64,000 nt of DNA, from contig NZ_JABBPG010000002.1 in assembly GCF_013140855.1 (NCBI RefSeq), positions 1 through 64,000 of the forward strand, written 5' to 3'. The notes beneath the pieces were generated by a model. It did no database searches. It was not told the origin of the DNA and was given only the letters and a program-made list of their open reading frames with translations. The translations under genes were made by a program, and so were the position numbers. Positions 27,296 to 36,853 of this stretch are shown here, in pieces; within the stretch, counting starts at the first letter, position 1; the number at the start of each line of letters is the position of its first letter. The stretch comes from Pseudoalteromonas caenipelagi (lineage in GTDB: Bacteria; Pseudomonadota; Gammaproteobacteria; Enterobacterales; Alteromonadaceae).

Positions 27296-27345
27296 TTGAC
27301 ATAAGATGCGTTCTAAAGGTAAGGTAAACATTACATATTGTAATG
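27296..27345 (+). promoter_or_regulatory. Possible promoter and operator of the membrane-protein/XRE pair
   Basis: A perfect -35-like TTGACA (27296-27301) is followed by a weak -10 candidate near 27320. Next to it is the perfect repeat CATTACA-TAT-TGTAATG (27329-27345), a likely binding site for the XRE protein encoded by the second gene. It would block the promoter near the start of transcription. Confidence 0.45.
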
Positions 27346-27394
27346 ATCTTTTGTCATTGCTTGCGTTTTAGTTCAACAAAAATGGGGTTAAGGT

Positions 27395-27796
27395 ATGACG
27401 TTACATTCTCAACGGGAAAATAAATTCGTTAAATATTTTATGACCAGTATGTTGGTTTTTTTACTGTGTATTGGTGTGCAAGTTGCTGCATTTGAGTTCT
27501 TTAGGATGGCAACTTGGTTGCAGGTTGTGGTGACACTATTGCCTGTTATTCCCTTGCTTTGGAGTTTTAAAATCTTTCTAACAAGGTACAAAGCGCTTGA
27601 TGAATATTTAAAATCGCTCATAGGTGAAGCATTTTTGTGGGTGCTAGGCGTATTATGCTTTGCAACTTTCACATATGGAATGCTGGCTATGAAGTTTGAA
27701 TTGCCCACGTTTAACATTGCGTTGATCTTGCCTATTGCTTTCGGTGCACATGGTTTAGTACTTACGCTATTATTGCGAAAAGACAATGAAAAATAA
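27395..27796 (+). CDS. Small four-helix membrane protein
   Basis: 133 residues with four predicted transmembrane helices (FMTSMLVFLLCIGVQVAAF; LQVVVTLLPVIPLLWSF; FLWVLGVLCFATFTYGML; FNIALILPIAFGAHGLVLTL). The stop overlaps the start of the XRE gene by 11 bases, so the two are translated together. Such pairs of a small membrane protein and a YozG-like XRE regulator are common in bacteria, but the role of the membrane partner is unclear. Confidence 0.7.
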   Translation: MTLHSQRENKFVKYFMTSMLVFLLCIGVQVAAFEFFRMATWLQVVVTLLPVIPLLWSFKIFLTRYKALDEYLKSLIGEAFLWVLGVLCFATFTYGMLAMKFELPTFNIALILPIAFGAHGLVLTLLLRKDNEK

Positions 27797-27983
27797 GATA
27801 AAAGTATTCAGAGCCGAGCAGGGTTGGTCGCAACAGGTTTTAGCTGACAAGCTCGGCGTATCGCGACAAGCTGTAAACGCAATAGAAAGAGAAAAACATG
27901 ACCCCTCATTACAGTTAGCGTTTGATATTGCCTATGTATTTAATGCGAATATTGAGGATGTGTTTTTCCCAGAGACAAAGTAA
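27786..27983 (+). CDS. XRE-family transcriptional regulator (small, HTH only)
   Basis: 65 residues that are almost entirely a Cro/CI-type helix-turn-helix (RAEQGWSQQVLADKLGVSRQ, AVNAIEREKHDPSLQLAFDI) and the short tail IEDVFFPE typical of YozG-like regulators. It probably represses its own operon through the palindrome at 27329-27345. Confidence 0.88.
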   Translation: MKNKIKVFRAEQGWSQQVLADKLGVSRQAVNAIEREKHDPSLQLAFDIAYVFNANIEDVFFPETK

Positions 27984-28143
27984 AGCCACTAAGTATATTT
28001 TCAAAAGAATAAGGCAAGTTTATACCTTTTTTAGAGAGTGTTTTACGGTCAAATATTATTAATGATGAAGTTATGTATAGGTGTAAGTCAGTAGAGAGGG
28101 GAGTGGACTTTGTATCATTACAAAGCCCAAGTAGGCAGCTTAA

Positions 28144-28737
28144 TTAAAAGCGATAGGTGATATTGGCACTTGCTTGAAATTGACTTAAAGAGTCATTGTC
28201 GAAATGCCAACTGCAGGTGTCCAACGTCTCTGGGTCGTTATCACAGCTCACAGCAGAGGTATTTTTAACAATAGTCGCCACCCAACGGACTTCTGTACCA
28301 ACACTAAACCCAGCCCCTAACTCATAATCAAGTCCTGCGAATAAGCCTGTGGCAAAGAAGGTATCATCGTCAACAAAGTTGGTGGTAATACGATTAACAC
28401 CAAGTTGCGCACCAAAATAGCTATGTAGGTTATCGGTAACAGGGCGTTTTACTGCGCTTTGAAATAGTAGCAACTCAGAGTCGACTTTATGTGCAGGGCT
28501 GTTTTCTAACTCACTTTCAAAATAGCTATAGTAAATACCATATTTAGCACCGTCGATGTGGTGATCCACACTTACTGCAAAGTGTGTGTCGTCTGCAAGT
28601 TCATGCTCTTGTCCTTTACTGGTATGTAGCTTTTGGCTATACGTTTGACCTGCATAGGCTGTGACACCAATATCTGCAAAGCTAGGCATCGAGAAAAGTG
28701 CGGCGCTCAGTGCAACCGCTGAGAGTAATTTATTCAT
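28144..28737 (-). CDS. Outer-membrane beta-barrel protein
   Basis: ATG 28737 (AAAAGGAAGTCTA upstream) gives a signal peptide ending at FADI. The ~175-residue mature part shows alternating strands (YAGQTYSQKL, KYGIYYSYFES, SVGTEVRWVA) and ends with a C-terminal aromatic strand (ASANITYRF), the usual signal for outer-membrane insertion. An eight-stranded OmpW/OmpA-like barrel is likely. It lies 74 bases beyond the last TOMM cluster gene on the same strand, so it could belong to that transcription unit, for instance in export or self-protection, but it might equally be unrelated. Confidence 0.7.
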   Translation of the reverse strand: MNKLLSAVALSAALFSMPSFADIGVTAYAGQTYSQKLHTSKGQEHELADDTHFAVSVDHHIDGAKYGIYYSYFESELENSPAHKVDSELLLFQSAVKRPVTDNLHSYFGAQLGVNRITTNFVDDDTFFATGLFAGLDYELGAGFSVGTEVRWVATIVKNTSAVSCDNDPETLDTCSWHFDNDSLSQFQASANITYRF

Positions 28738-28810
28738 TAGACTTCCTTTTAACATGGCTTCGATAAGCCGCGGCAAATGACTTTTATTGATAGCAATTCT
28801 ACATTAAATA

Positions 28811-30820
28811 TCAGATATATAAACCTTGTTGATTAATGGTTGCTTCAGTGAGTGGTTCGTCTAACCAGCCTAGCTTTACAGGTGTGTTGTAAAGGCGAGG
28901 GTTGCCAAGTTGAGGCCAAATATGGCAAAGGCCGGGGACGAAAACTTTGGCTGTATGCATTGGCGATTCTGAGCGTTTATAATCAAGCGTAACCACATCT
29001 AGCTCAAACCCCTTGAGATGTTCAACAATATTTAATATATCAGATTTAAGATTACAGGCTGACTCTAACAAATAGGGCTGTGCTCTTTCTGTATTTTGAA
29101 TGTTAAGGTAATCACCACCGATAACCGCATCAAAATTGAAAGGCGCTGAGTTTTGGTTACGAATAGGAATGAGCTGGCATAATTCGGATAGTGCTCTTTG
29201 CGCAGCTAATTCAGCCTTGAAGTGACAACCAAAACCAAATATCCAACCGTTAGTTTTTTTATCTTTACCTATGGCTGCCATAACGGGTATGCCCAAGTCA
29301 TTTGTTATATCTAATACCCAATAGTGATGGGTTTTATCCAACGTCTGATGAAGAGGTGAAAGGTATTGCGATTCTATTCGGGTTAGATCGAAACTCGGTC
29401 GTCTGATTTGATTATACCACCATATAGCACAGGCATCTCGCTCAATGAGCTCAAAGGCTGCCTGCAGTATAGCTTCCTCTATGGTGTTTCCGGTAGCGCA
29501 CCCATTAGAGTTCCAACGGCCATATTCACTTTCAATAAATGGGGTATTTGCAAAGCACAACACACTTGGGATGTAAGTAGCTTTTTGGTGTGTTAGAGAC
29601 CAGCAAGGTTGCCAATGTATTTCTTTGTTATTGTATGGTGTGACTGCTTGATGACGTGTTGATTCGGTGTGAGTGGGGTCATTAAATTGTAGGTATTGTG
29701 TTTTGCTGTATGGCGCTAGGTGGTCAAACAAATAGTACGGTTTATTGAGAGCTTGAGGTGCTGAAAATATTCCTGTATCTGACTTTTTAAATTGCGCATT
29801 ATTACGTTCAAGCGCTTCGCACAAAGCACTAGCTTGGGACTGTATTGCTGCAACACCTTTACCCAAGCAGGTTTGGTTAAAACCATCAATAGCCGCTGTT
29901 TCAAAGCTATGGCATCCCTGTTTATAAAAAGCTGTTCTATATATTTTAATTGGTGACGAACTGTCAGTTAGCAGTGACAACTGATTGATTAGCCCTGTGT
30001 AACGGTTTACATATGGCAGTATTTTATCAACGGTTGCTTGAGCTGATACAACACGTGAGCCACCATCTTTATCACTAGTAATGGGGGTATCTTGCAATTG
30101 TATTGCCTGATCATCATGCTTTGACGTTAAATAATCTGGAACGATATAACTTTCAATATTCTGCTCATTCGTAATAACGGTACACTTATGGTCGATCGCC
30201 AGATGATTAAGTAACGAGTCAGATATGGTGAGTGACTGTTCATTGTATTGGCTATAGTACGGCTTAATACGCGCTGCATGATTACTAATAAACTGTATTA
30301 AAGGTAAATTTTGAAGCCGAGCAGCCAAATATGCGTTTATTTGTGCCTTGTTATCGAGAGATAAAACTGGGCTGACGACAAACGAATCATAAAAGTCTTC
30401 AATAATAATAAATGGTGATAATTTACTGAATTTTTTGGGGTTTATCTCAGCGATATTTTTCGTCAAAACGATTGCTTGTATGTTGAGCGCATCAAAAATA
30501 GGAGACAAGTTTGTGCTCTGTTGGGGCTGCATTATTTTTATGCTTGGTATGCACGCTTCTAATGCTTTTTTATGCGCTTCATAAATTAGGCCCGCACTGC
30601 GCATGTAGTCTAAGTAGTAATGAAATGAGGATTTATCGTAGGCGTTTTCAAGTTTTTGCTCTATTTGACTAGCTGTCATGTTGCCATCAATAAACCGGAT
30701 AAACGGTAATTGTGCTATATCTAAAATAAAGTTTGTTGAACTACTTGATAAAAATACTTTTGAGCTAGAGGCTTTTGCCACAGTAAATTTGGGATGCCAA
30801 TTTAGGTAATGCGAATTCAT
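28811..30820 (-). CDS. YcaO cyclodehydratase 1 with N-terminal leader-binding-like region (TOMM)
   Basis: 669 residues. The N-terminal ~90 residues look like the PqqD/RRE-type winged helix that binds precursor leaders (FIRFIDGNMTASQIEQKLE, SFHYYLDYMRSAGLIYEA). A ~150-residue E1-like region follows. The YcaO domain (~255-640) has the ATP-binding motifs ALCEALERN, ELIERDACAIWWYN and RALSELCQL. YcaO enzymes use ATP to cyclise Cys/Ser/Thr to azolines. The C-terminus (KLGWLDEPLTEATINQQG) lacks the PxPxP seen in many azoline-forming YcaOs. It is paralogous to the protein at 33859-35823. It follows the PhyH gene with a six-base gap. Confidence 0.9.
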   Translation of the reverse strand: MNSHYLNWHPKFTVAKASSSKVFLSSSSTNFILDIAQLPFIRFIDGNMTASQIEQKLENAYDKSSFHYYLDYMRSAGLIYEAHKKALEACIPSIKIMQPQQSTNLSPIFDALNIQAIVLTKNIAEINPKKFSKLSPFIIIEDFYDSFVVSPVLSLDNKAQINAYLAARLQNLPLIQFISNHAARIKPYYSQYNEQSLTISDSLLNHLAIDHKCTVITNEQNIESYIVPDYLTSKHDDQAIQLQDTPITSDKDGGSRVVSAQATVDKILPYVNRYTGLINQLSLLTDSSSPIKIYRTAFYKQGCHSFETAAIDGFNQTCLGKGVAAIQSQASALCEALERNNAQFKKSDTGIFSAPQALNKPYYLFDHLAPYSKTQYLQFNDPTHTESTRHQAVTPYNNKEIHWQPCWSLTHQKATYIPSVLCFANTPFIESEYGRWNSNGCATGNTIEEAILQAAFELIERDACAIWWYNQIRRPSFDLTRIESQYLSPLHQTLDKTHHYWVLDITNDLGIPVMAAIGKDKKTNGWIFGFGCHFKAELAAQRALSELCQLIPIRNQNSAPFNFDAVIGGDYLNIQNTERAQPYLLESACNLKSDILNIVEHLKGFELDVVTLDYKRSESPMHTAKVFVPGLCHIWPQLGNPRLYNTPVKLGWLDEPLTEATINQQGLYI

Positions 30821-30826
30821 AATTAT

Positions 30827-31588
30827 TTATTTCTCAAATAGTACAGGGCAGTAAAAATCGTTATTCAGTATTTGTTTATAGCCATAATCGTTTTCAGAAG
30901 CTTGCACTTGCAAGTGTTCGGTGTAAATGCCAACAGATAAAGCGGCACGGGCGACATTTGCATGATTGCTTTTACTTCCATGAATAAGATCCCAATGGTG
31001 CATCGAAAACGCGCCTCGATTGAGTGTTAAAGGCTTTTCAATCCATTGACTACTAGAACATGCTTGTACACGCGTCGCTTCACTTTCTAAGTTGAGTACT
31101 TGTGCACCGATAGGTGTTTCGAAGCGGTTTAAATGATGAGAGCCTGATATATAACACAAAGCGCCATGTTGGGGAGTTACATCTACAAGGGGGATCCACA
31201 GCGTCGCTACACCACTTTTAAAAAATGGCATATGCTGAGAATCGCGATGCCACCCGACGTTAAGATTAGGATCTGTGCCTTTTGGTTTGTAATAGAGTTG
31301 GCTCCCCCAAACCCTCACTGTGTCACACTGTAAAACTCGTGCAATATGCTGACCTATATTGCTTTGGGTGAGCAGTTTGTAAAAAGCATCGCTACAAATA
31401 TGTGGTTGAGCAACACGGGTAAGTGCACTCTGTTCGTGCCCTTTCACAATGCCCCAGTGAGCTAATCCAGTATCACTTTTGTTATTGAATAAGTCAGGTA
31501 TGGCTTTAAATGCTGCATCGACAAGATCCTTTGCTATCGCATCGTCATTAAAAAGATGAAATCCATTATCAAGATATTGGTTATGCAA
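30827..31588 (-). CDS. PhyH-family Fe/2OG dioxygenase in the TOMM cluster
   Basis: The likely start is TTG 31588, preceded by GGAGG five bases upstream and overlapping the amidohydrolase stop by eight bases. An ATG at 31663 would overlap that gene by 83 bases. The ~253-residue protein has VGWHRDSQH with the canonical HxD iron ligands, then LWIPLVDVTPQHGALCYISG, the distal His in HWDLIHGSKSNH, and an Arg for 2-oxoglutarate (ARAALSVGIY). It probably hydroxylates or desaturates the modified peptide or another cluster intermediate. This is inference from position. Confidence 0.85.
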   Translation of the reverse strand: MHNQYLDNGFHLFNDDAIAKDLVDAAFKAIPDLFNNKSDTGLAHWGIVKGHEQSALTRVAQPHICSDAFYKLLTQSNIGQHIARVLQCDTVRVWGSQLYYKPKGTDPNLNVGWHRDSQHMPFFKSGVATLWIPLVDVTPQHGALCYISGSHHLNRFETPIGAQVLNLESEATRVQACSSSQWIEKPLTLNRGAFSMHHWDLIHGSKSNHANVARAALSVGIYTEHLQVQASENDYGYKQILNNDFYCPVLFEK

Positions 31589-32690
31589 ACGAGCCTCCAA
31601 CACATGCGAGAGGATTTTGTTGTAATGCACGCTTGATGTCTGGAGTTGATAAACTTTGCCCAAGCGTAAGTTCTTCTATGCTGAAGTCTTGATGATCAGG
31701 GTGTGGAAAGTCTGAGCCAAAGAGCAATTTGTCACGACCAATCCATTTTACCACTTCTTCAAGGCAGGGCTCGCCAGACTCAAAGCTCACATAACAGTTA
31801 TTTTTAAAATAATCAGAAGGTTTTTTAGGAAGTTTGTCTTTTACCAGAGCTGGAAATTCTGGATAACAAATATTATCTAGCCGCCATAGCCAATAGGGCA
31901 CCCACGCAGCACCTGCTTCAAGAAACATAAATTTAATATTTGGGTATAGTTCAAAAACATTACCTTCCAGCAGGCTTAAAAATGCCACTTGAGCTTCAAG
32001 CGCATGTGAGCAAGCATGCAAACTAAATCGACTTTCAAATCTATCGCTGCCAATTGTTTGTCCATGCAAATGTGTCCCACCGTGAAATGCAATATTGATA
32101 TTGTGCTGCTGACAGGTTTGCCAAAAGTCAAAATAGGCTGCATCTCCCAAATGATAACCGTGTATTGGTTCAGGGCGAATGGTGATGAGTTTAAAGCCTT
32201 GCTGTGCAATCAATTGCACTTGCTGTGAAAGTGACTTCGGATCATGTCTACTGACGATTGCTGCGGGGATAAGGCGGCTTTTATCTATCATACAATAGTC
32301 CAAAATCCAGCGATTATAGGCTTGGGCGTATGCGCAAGAAACTTCTGCAGGTAGAGATTCATGGTTAACAATGTAACCAGTAAACGTTGGAAATATAAAA
32401 GCTTTATCCACGCCATCCTGATCCATACTTTGCAACTGACCAAGCCCTGACATTGCAAGTTTACGAGCACTCGAGTTTTGTGGGCGTAACGCTGTTTCTA
32501 GCTGAATTGCTTTATGCCAGTGCTTTAGGATAGGCTCAGAACCGATGTAGTAAGTCGGGGGTAAATCAACGTTGTCATGAGTATGGTGCTTAAAATGAAC
32601 TGGATATTGCTGGTAAATTTTATTATCTAAGTATTTTTCCCAAATAAAGAGCGGCTCCATTACATGGCGGTCGCAATCAAATATTTTCAT
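31581..32690 (-). CDS. Amidohydrolase (amidohydro-2 / ACMSD-like) in the TOMM cluster
   Basis: 369 residues of the amidohydrolase-2 family. Metal-ligand regions are FDCDRHVMEP at the N-terminus, IAFHGGTHLHG in the middle, HACSHALEAQ, and LFGSDFPHPD near the end. Members hydrolyse or decarboxylate small molecules; the natural substrate here is unknown. Placement between a precursor-like gene and PhyH, with overlapping or very short gaps, suggests a tailoring or maturation step for the peptide product. There is no signal peptide, so it should be cytoplasmic. Confidence 0.85.
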   Translation of the reverse strand: MKIFDCDRHVMEPLFIWEKYLDNKIYQQYPVHFKHHTHDNVDLPPTYYIGSEPILKHWHKAIQLETALRPQNSSARKLAMSGLGQLQSMDQDGVDKAFIFPTFTGYIVNHESLPAEVSCAYAQAYNRWILDYCMIDKSRLIPAAIVSRHDPKSLSQQVQLIAQQGFKLITIRPEPIHGYHLGDAAYFDFWQTCQQHNINIAFHGGTHLHGQTIGSDRFESRFSLHACSHALEAQVAFLSLLEGNVFELYPNIKFMFLEAGAAWVPYWLWRLDNICYPEFPALVKDKLPKKPSDYFKNNCYVSFESGEPCLEEVVKWIGRDKLLFGSDFPHPDHQDFSIEELTLGQSLSTPDIKRALQQNPLACVGGSFA

Positions 32691-32748
32691 AATACAGCCT
32701 AGAAATAATTAGTAATACAGCGCACTGGGTACGCTGTAAGTTGAGTCA

Positions 32749-33486
32749 TTAGCAAGAAGTGAAAGGGTGGCTTCGGCAAATATCCATAAAATCGTTGATT
32801 GCTTGAGTTTCGATCATGGCACGTTTCGATTCATCTTGTAAATTTGCAAGCTCTGGTTTCGGGGGGATAGTTACAATGAAGCAACCAGTAAGCTCACTCA
32901 TGTTCTCGAAATGCCATCCGTTATAAAGAGCTAGCTTAGAGTCATCAAACTTACCATCAGCGTAATCGAGACCTAATTCGGCTCTTAATCTCTCTCTGAT
33001 TTGCTCATCAGTTGGTGTGCCATCAGGGGCATCAACTAGACTCGCAACTGATTGAATATCACTACTTGTAGGTAGGGAGTCGTTTTCAACTATATACTTT
33101 GGTGATGGGCTCAATTGTTCGACAATTTCTTTGGTCTCGTCACCGCTTTCTACTTTAGCTTTGATAGTTCCACCTTCACTTTGACTACCATATGTAAATG
33201 TTACTGAATCACCTTTTTTGATTACGAACCTTACTTTGGTTTGGTAGGCTGGTATTTGAGGAAAAAAGCCAAACTTTGCAAGGTAATACTCAGGGAATTT
33301 AACTATATACTCTAACTCTTTGTCATTCTCCCAGTTTTTCCAAGCGTAGGCGATCATTCTGCTAAGAGCAGAGTGCCATGCACTAATTGCTAGCATGTTT
33401 TCAACGGGGTTTGGGCCTGAAGACTTTGTTTCTTCACTGTCACTAAAGCCGTATCGTGTTCCTAGCTTGTTTAACTTATCGTCCAT
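32749..33486 (-). CDS. Putative TOMM precursor with nitrile-hydratase-like leader
   Basis: 245 residues, start supported by AAAGGAAATAGTA. Residues ~30-85 (SALSRMIAYAWKNWEND, EYIVKFPEYYLAKFGF, KVRFVIKKGD) resemble leader domains related to nitrile hydratase alpha, used by TOMM precursors of the two-chain kind. The rest is hydrophilic and Ser/Thr/Asp-rich, with few cysteines, including one as the very last residue (HPFTSC) and another near CRSH. The core is therefore not obvious; it may be the Ser/Thr-rich region at ~125-160. It lies between the two YcaO genes. Family assignment is from recall of sequence pattern. Confidence 0.6.
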   Translation of the reverse strand: MDDKLNKLGTRYGFSDSEETKSSGPNPVENMLAISAWHSALSRMIAYAWKNWENDKELEYIVKFPEYYLAKFGFFPQIPAYQTKVRFVIKKGDSVTFTYGSQSEGGTIKAKVESGDETKEIVEQLSPSPKYIVENDSLPTSSDIQSVASLVDAPDGTPTDEQIRERLRAELGLDYADGKFDDSKLALYNGWHFENMSELTGCFIVTIPPKPELANLQDESKRAMIETQAINDFMDICRSHPFTSC

Positions 33487-33858
33487 TACTATTTCCTTTA
33501 TTTTGATTTATAAATGTAAATACTTACCAGCTTAGCTGGAATGTTGGTAATCATTCCTTGCTAGTAGCTGAGTAAATTTTATTAGCTACCAGTTGATACA
33601 ATTTGGATTTTATGATTCAGGTATTTTACTGTGCCAGTTAATTAATATTTTTATATTTTTCATATGGATAGAACTTTTTGGTTGGTGGTTGCATTCACTT
33701 ACCATTTGGTGGTGCGCTGTTAATTTCCCACTTAGTATTAAGTGGGTTATTTAATTAATTATATGGCTCTGGTTAACTTGGAACTCAACGTTGTTGGCTA
33801 ATTCTTATATCAAAAATAAGTAGTTTATTTAGAGACCACATTTTTATACCTTTTATAT
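33487..33858. other. 372-bp gap between precursor-like gene and YcaO 2, with hairpin
   Basis: No supported gene; the longest minus-strand small frames lack ribosome-binding sites. CCCACTTA (33727-33734) pairs with TAAGTGGG (33739-33746) around GTAT. Leftward transcripts would meet this hairpin just after YcaO 2 and before the precursor-like gene, so it may attenuate transcription or stabilise the precursor mRNA. The rest is AT-rich and probably holds the precursor gene's own promoter. Confidence 0.45.
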
Positions 33859-35823
33859 TTAAATGGTTATATTGTATTTATTAAGTTCTGACTCTTCATA
33901 CTCTTGTTCTATCCATCCCATTTTTACAGGGACATTGTAAAGCCTTCCTGGAGCTAGTCGTCTCCAAAAATGGCGAAGTCCAGGAGACAGGACTCTTACG
34001 ACAGGGAACATAGTATCAGACATTGTTAAATCAAAAATGAGCAACTCCTGATTGCACTGTTTGAGTTTATTTATTACCTCTAATAGAGCTTCCTCGAGAG
34101 AATATGCTTTATTTGAAGGACTAAAATCTTGTGTTGGAAGTTTCTCGACATCAAGGTGCGGATGCATACCTACTTCTTGCTTGTGGAGCCAATCGTAGAA
34201 TTCTGGTTCAGACCTTTGTGTTTGGCTGTTAGCTATTGCTGGAACTAATTGACAAACTTCAGATACAGCACGCTCAATTGCAACAAGTGGATCTACATGA
34301 CAACCAAATCCATACAGAACTTCAGTTTTTGTGGATTTGTTATAACTGACAGCTACGTAAACGGGCACACTTATATCAGAGGTAATTTCAATAATGTTTA
34401 ATGTTCTAGCACTTCCCTCAAATTCATTGTGAATGTTTTTTACATATTCACTATCAATAGACGCAATTTGTATGTGGTGTCTTGGAATTTTGTTGTACCA
34501 CCAAATGGCTATCGCATCGCGTTCGATTAACTCTAGAGCGCCATGTAATATTGCTTCATTTAAAGTATTACCGGAAGCGCAACCATTAGAGTCTGGCATT
34601 GAGATTCTTTGTGAGTCTTCTACAAGCTGAAATTGAGCATACACAACTTCTGCTGGTACGTAGACTGGCTCGTTACTCGTTAAGGATAATGTTTTACACC
34701 AATGATATGGCTGATTCATATCAAATGATTTTGGAATCCAGTGCTGCGGAGAAGTATTATTTCTATTTTGTTCAGAACGTTTATTTAGCTGAGATTCACT
34801 AAAAAGTAGTATTTGACTAGGTAAAACATAGCTCAGTTCTAGCTCATCAGGTTTAGCAAAAGAGTCATATTTTCTTTCATGGTGAAGCATTGAATAGCGT
34901 TCGATAGCTTCACAAATAGCACTACATTTAGCTTGTTCTTTCGTTGTGCCTTTTCCGCCATTTGCAGACCTAAGGCCAGCTGAAACCCAAGACAAACTTT
35001 GTGGGGAGAAAGCTGTATTAATGCCTGCGGTATAGTTATGAATGTGCTTAGAGTCAGTTTTGCCGTAATGTGTTAGCGAGTTTATTATGCCTGTATATTT
35101 GTTTATCAGTGGTGATAGTAACTCTAGTGTTTGAGAAGCTGAGCGGAAACGTAGTGGTGAATACAGAGCCTTATCAATTGAGTGATTTAAGTGCGAAGGT
35201 GTGTAGTTATTTGCTGCAAATTTACATATTGAATGGTGAATAATCGGGTAGCTCGCGCATTGTGATGTTTTTATATCTACTTCTAATACTGAGTCCTTTT
35301 TTATTGAAATGGCTTGTATTTTAACTTCAATCGTATCAGGTAAAATAGCCTGTACATTGTTTTTATTCATCCGAACAAGTGACAGTAAAGGTCTAAGTGA
35401 AAGAATACGCTTTATAGAGCACACTGAACAACTTGTTGCCAAGTCTAAAAAAAGAACTACTTTTCCATCGCTACATTTTAATGTTTCGTTTTTACCAAGT
35501 GGAGAGTCTAACACCAGTTGATGGAAGTAGCTTTGTGAAATAGCGTGTTTTGTCTCAAAGTTTGATACTGCGTTTTCTGCAGTCTGAGTACTCTCAATAA
35601 CTCCTGCATTTTTTAATATATTGAATTTCCTAAGCACCAGTGCAGGAGGGGCGTTTATCTCAGAGAGTATTTGCTCAAGTGTTAAAGAACTCTTGGCTAG
35701 CAGTTTGACGAGTTTGACAGATATATTGCAATCGAGAGCGTCATCTTTGTAAAATGAAGATATTACAAGTATGGCATTTTTAACAATGTAAAACGTGAGT
35801 GTTTTATTTAAACTGTACTTCAT
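33859..35823 (-). CDS. YcaO cyclodehydratase 2 with N-terminal leader-binding-like region (TOMM)
   Basis: 654 residues, paralogue of the 28811 protein. The N-terminal ~85 residues are again helix-turn-helix-like (SSLTLEQILSEINAPPALVL, FNILKNAGVIES). The YcaO domain has AICEAIERYSMLHHERK, ELIERDAIAIWWYNK and IERAVSEVCQLVPA. The C-terminus (KMGWIEQEYEESELNKYN) also lacks PxPxP. Two complete YcaO proteins in one cluster could act on two precursors or on different residues of one. A short hairpin (about 35833-35852) lies in the 40-base gap upstream, and no ribosome-binding site is evident before the ATG. Confidence 0.9.
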   Translation of the reverse strand: MKYSLNKTLTFYIVKNAILVISSFYKDDALDCNISVKLVKLLAKSSLTLEQILSEINAPPALVLRKFNILKNAGVIESTQTAENAVSNFETKHAISQSYFHQLVLDSPLGKNETLKCSDGKVVLFLDLATSCSVCSIKRILSLRPLLSLVRMNKNNVQAILPDTIEVKIQAISIKKDSVLEVDIKTSQCASYPIIHHSICKFAANNYTPSHLNHSIDKALYSPLRFRSASQTLELLSPLINKYTGIINSLTHYGKTDSKHIHNYTAGINTAFSPQSLSWVSAGLRSANGGKGTTKEQAKCSAICEAIERYSMLHHERKYDSFAKPDELELSYVLPSQILLFSESQLNKRSEQNRNNTSPQHWIPKSFDMNQPYHWCKTLSLTSNEPVYVPAEVVYAQFQLVEDSQRISMPDSNGCASGNTLNEAILHGALELIERDAIAIWWYNKIPRHHIQIASIDSEYVKNIHNEFEGSARTLNIIEITSDISVPVYVAVSYNKSTKTEVLYGFGCHVDPLVAIERAVSEVCQLVPAIANSQTQRSEPEFYDWLHKQEVGMHPHLDVEKLPTQDFSPSNKAYSLEEALLEVINKLKQCNQELLIFDLTMSDTMFPVVRVLSPGLRHFWRRLAPGRLYNVPVKMGWIEQEYEESELNKYNITI

Positions 35824-35863
35824 AAAGTGAGATGCGCTAGCAAATGCCAGCGCTTTTCCGAAA

Positions 35864-36715
35864 TTAAGAGGTGAAGATTACAAGCTGCTCGTCATCATCT
35901 TGACCAAGTTTTATTTTGGTTAAGATATCAAATGAAGCACAAGTGTATGGTAAGGTTAATATACTGCTATCGTGGTCTACTTCTCCCACAACCTCAAACG
36001 ATCCTCGAGCTTGACCCTGTACGATTTTATTTGTAACCAATAAACAGCCACTTTCTCTAGATTCGGTAGCTTCAACAGACCATTTTATGATATTGGAGCT
36101 GTTCTCTATTGCGTATTTACGGTTGCAATTTAGTTTATCAGTGGTTGAGAAGGTTAAAATAGGCCATACAATATTCGGGTCTAATCTCAATTTTGTTGTT
36201 TTAGGAATTTTCATTCCACAACCTGCCCACCGATGCACATCCACAACGTTATATCCTTGATGAATACTGAGTTTGCGAATCACATCCATATCGCTTTGAG
36301 ATGACTCAGGAGTAATTACCTTATACTGCCTTGCTGCGAACTCATCCATGTTAGTATCACGGATGCTTTGACGTATTTCATCGTCAACGAGCTCTTTGTC
36401 TACTAAAGAAACCTCATAAATTATTAATCCCGAAGTAAGGAAGTGGCGCGTGTATTCGGTAGCTTGAATTTTCCAATTATTGAATATTCCTTCTGCTGGG
36501 TTGTTTTGCAATGTGTCTGTTGATGTCTCAACCTTTAAGTTTCCACCTTGGCTACTACCCAAGTATTGCTCTGTAGCAAAAAAAGTTCTCAATAGTGTAG
36601 ATTCATTTAAATTGACCATTAGCTGAAACCAAGTTCTAGTTATATTTTCAATTTGAACTAAATTTTGATAGCTAAAATCTTCAGATATGGAGATGTTATT
36701 GTAATTTTCTTTCAT
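35864..36715 (-). CDS. Unknown TOMM-cluster protein
   Basis: 283 residues, start supported by AAGGAGCGCTC. I do not recognise the family. There is no signal peptide or membrane helix. The N-terminal part (NITRTWFQLMVNLNESTLLR) vaguely resembles the leader-like region of the 32749 protein, and the C-terminal half is strand-rich with four scattered cysteines. It sits between the precursor-like gene at 36854 and YcaO 2. It could be a large precursor or an accessory recognition protein. I cannot decide. Confidence 0.6.
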   Translation of the reverse strand: MKENYNNISISEDFSYQNLVQIENITRTWFQLMVNLNESTLLRTFFATEQYLGSSQGGNLKVETSTDTLQNNPAEGIFNNWKIQATEYTRHFLTSGLIIYEVSLVDKELVDDEIRQSIRDTNMDEFAARQYKVITPESSQSDMDVIRKLSIHQGYNVVDVHRWAGCGMKIPKTTKLRLDPNIVWPILTFSTTDKLNCNRKYAIENSSNIIKWSVEATESRESGCLLVTNKIVQGQARGSFEVVGEVDHDSSILTLPYTCASFDILTKIKLGQDDDEQLVIFTS

Positions 36716-36853
36716 GAGCGCTCCTTACATTGTTAATTCATAAAAAATAGATTAAAAATATACGTGTTAATGGCAACTAAATATCTCGGATGAAATAAAA
36801 AAGAAGCAGTAGCTGATGCTAATGCCTCTTTAATCTGTAATATAGACTTAGTT

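Noticed and set aside
31589..31663. PhyH start at ATG 31663
   Set aside because: It would overlap the amidohydrolase gene by 83 bases, while TTG 31588 has GGAGG at good spacing and gives a normal overlap.
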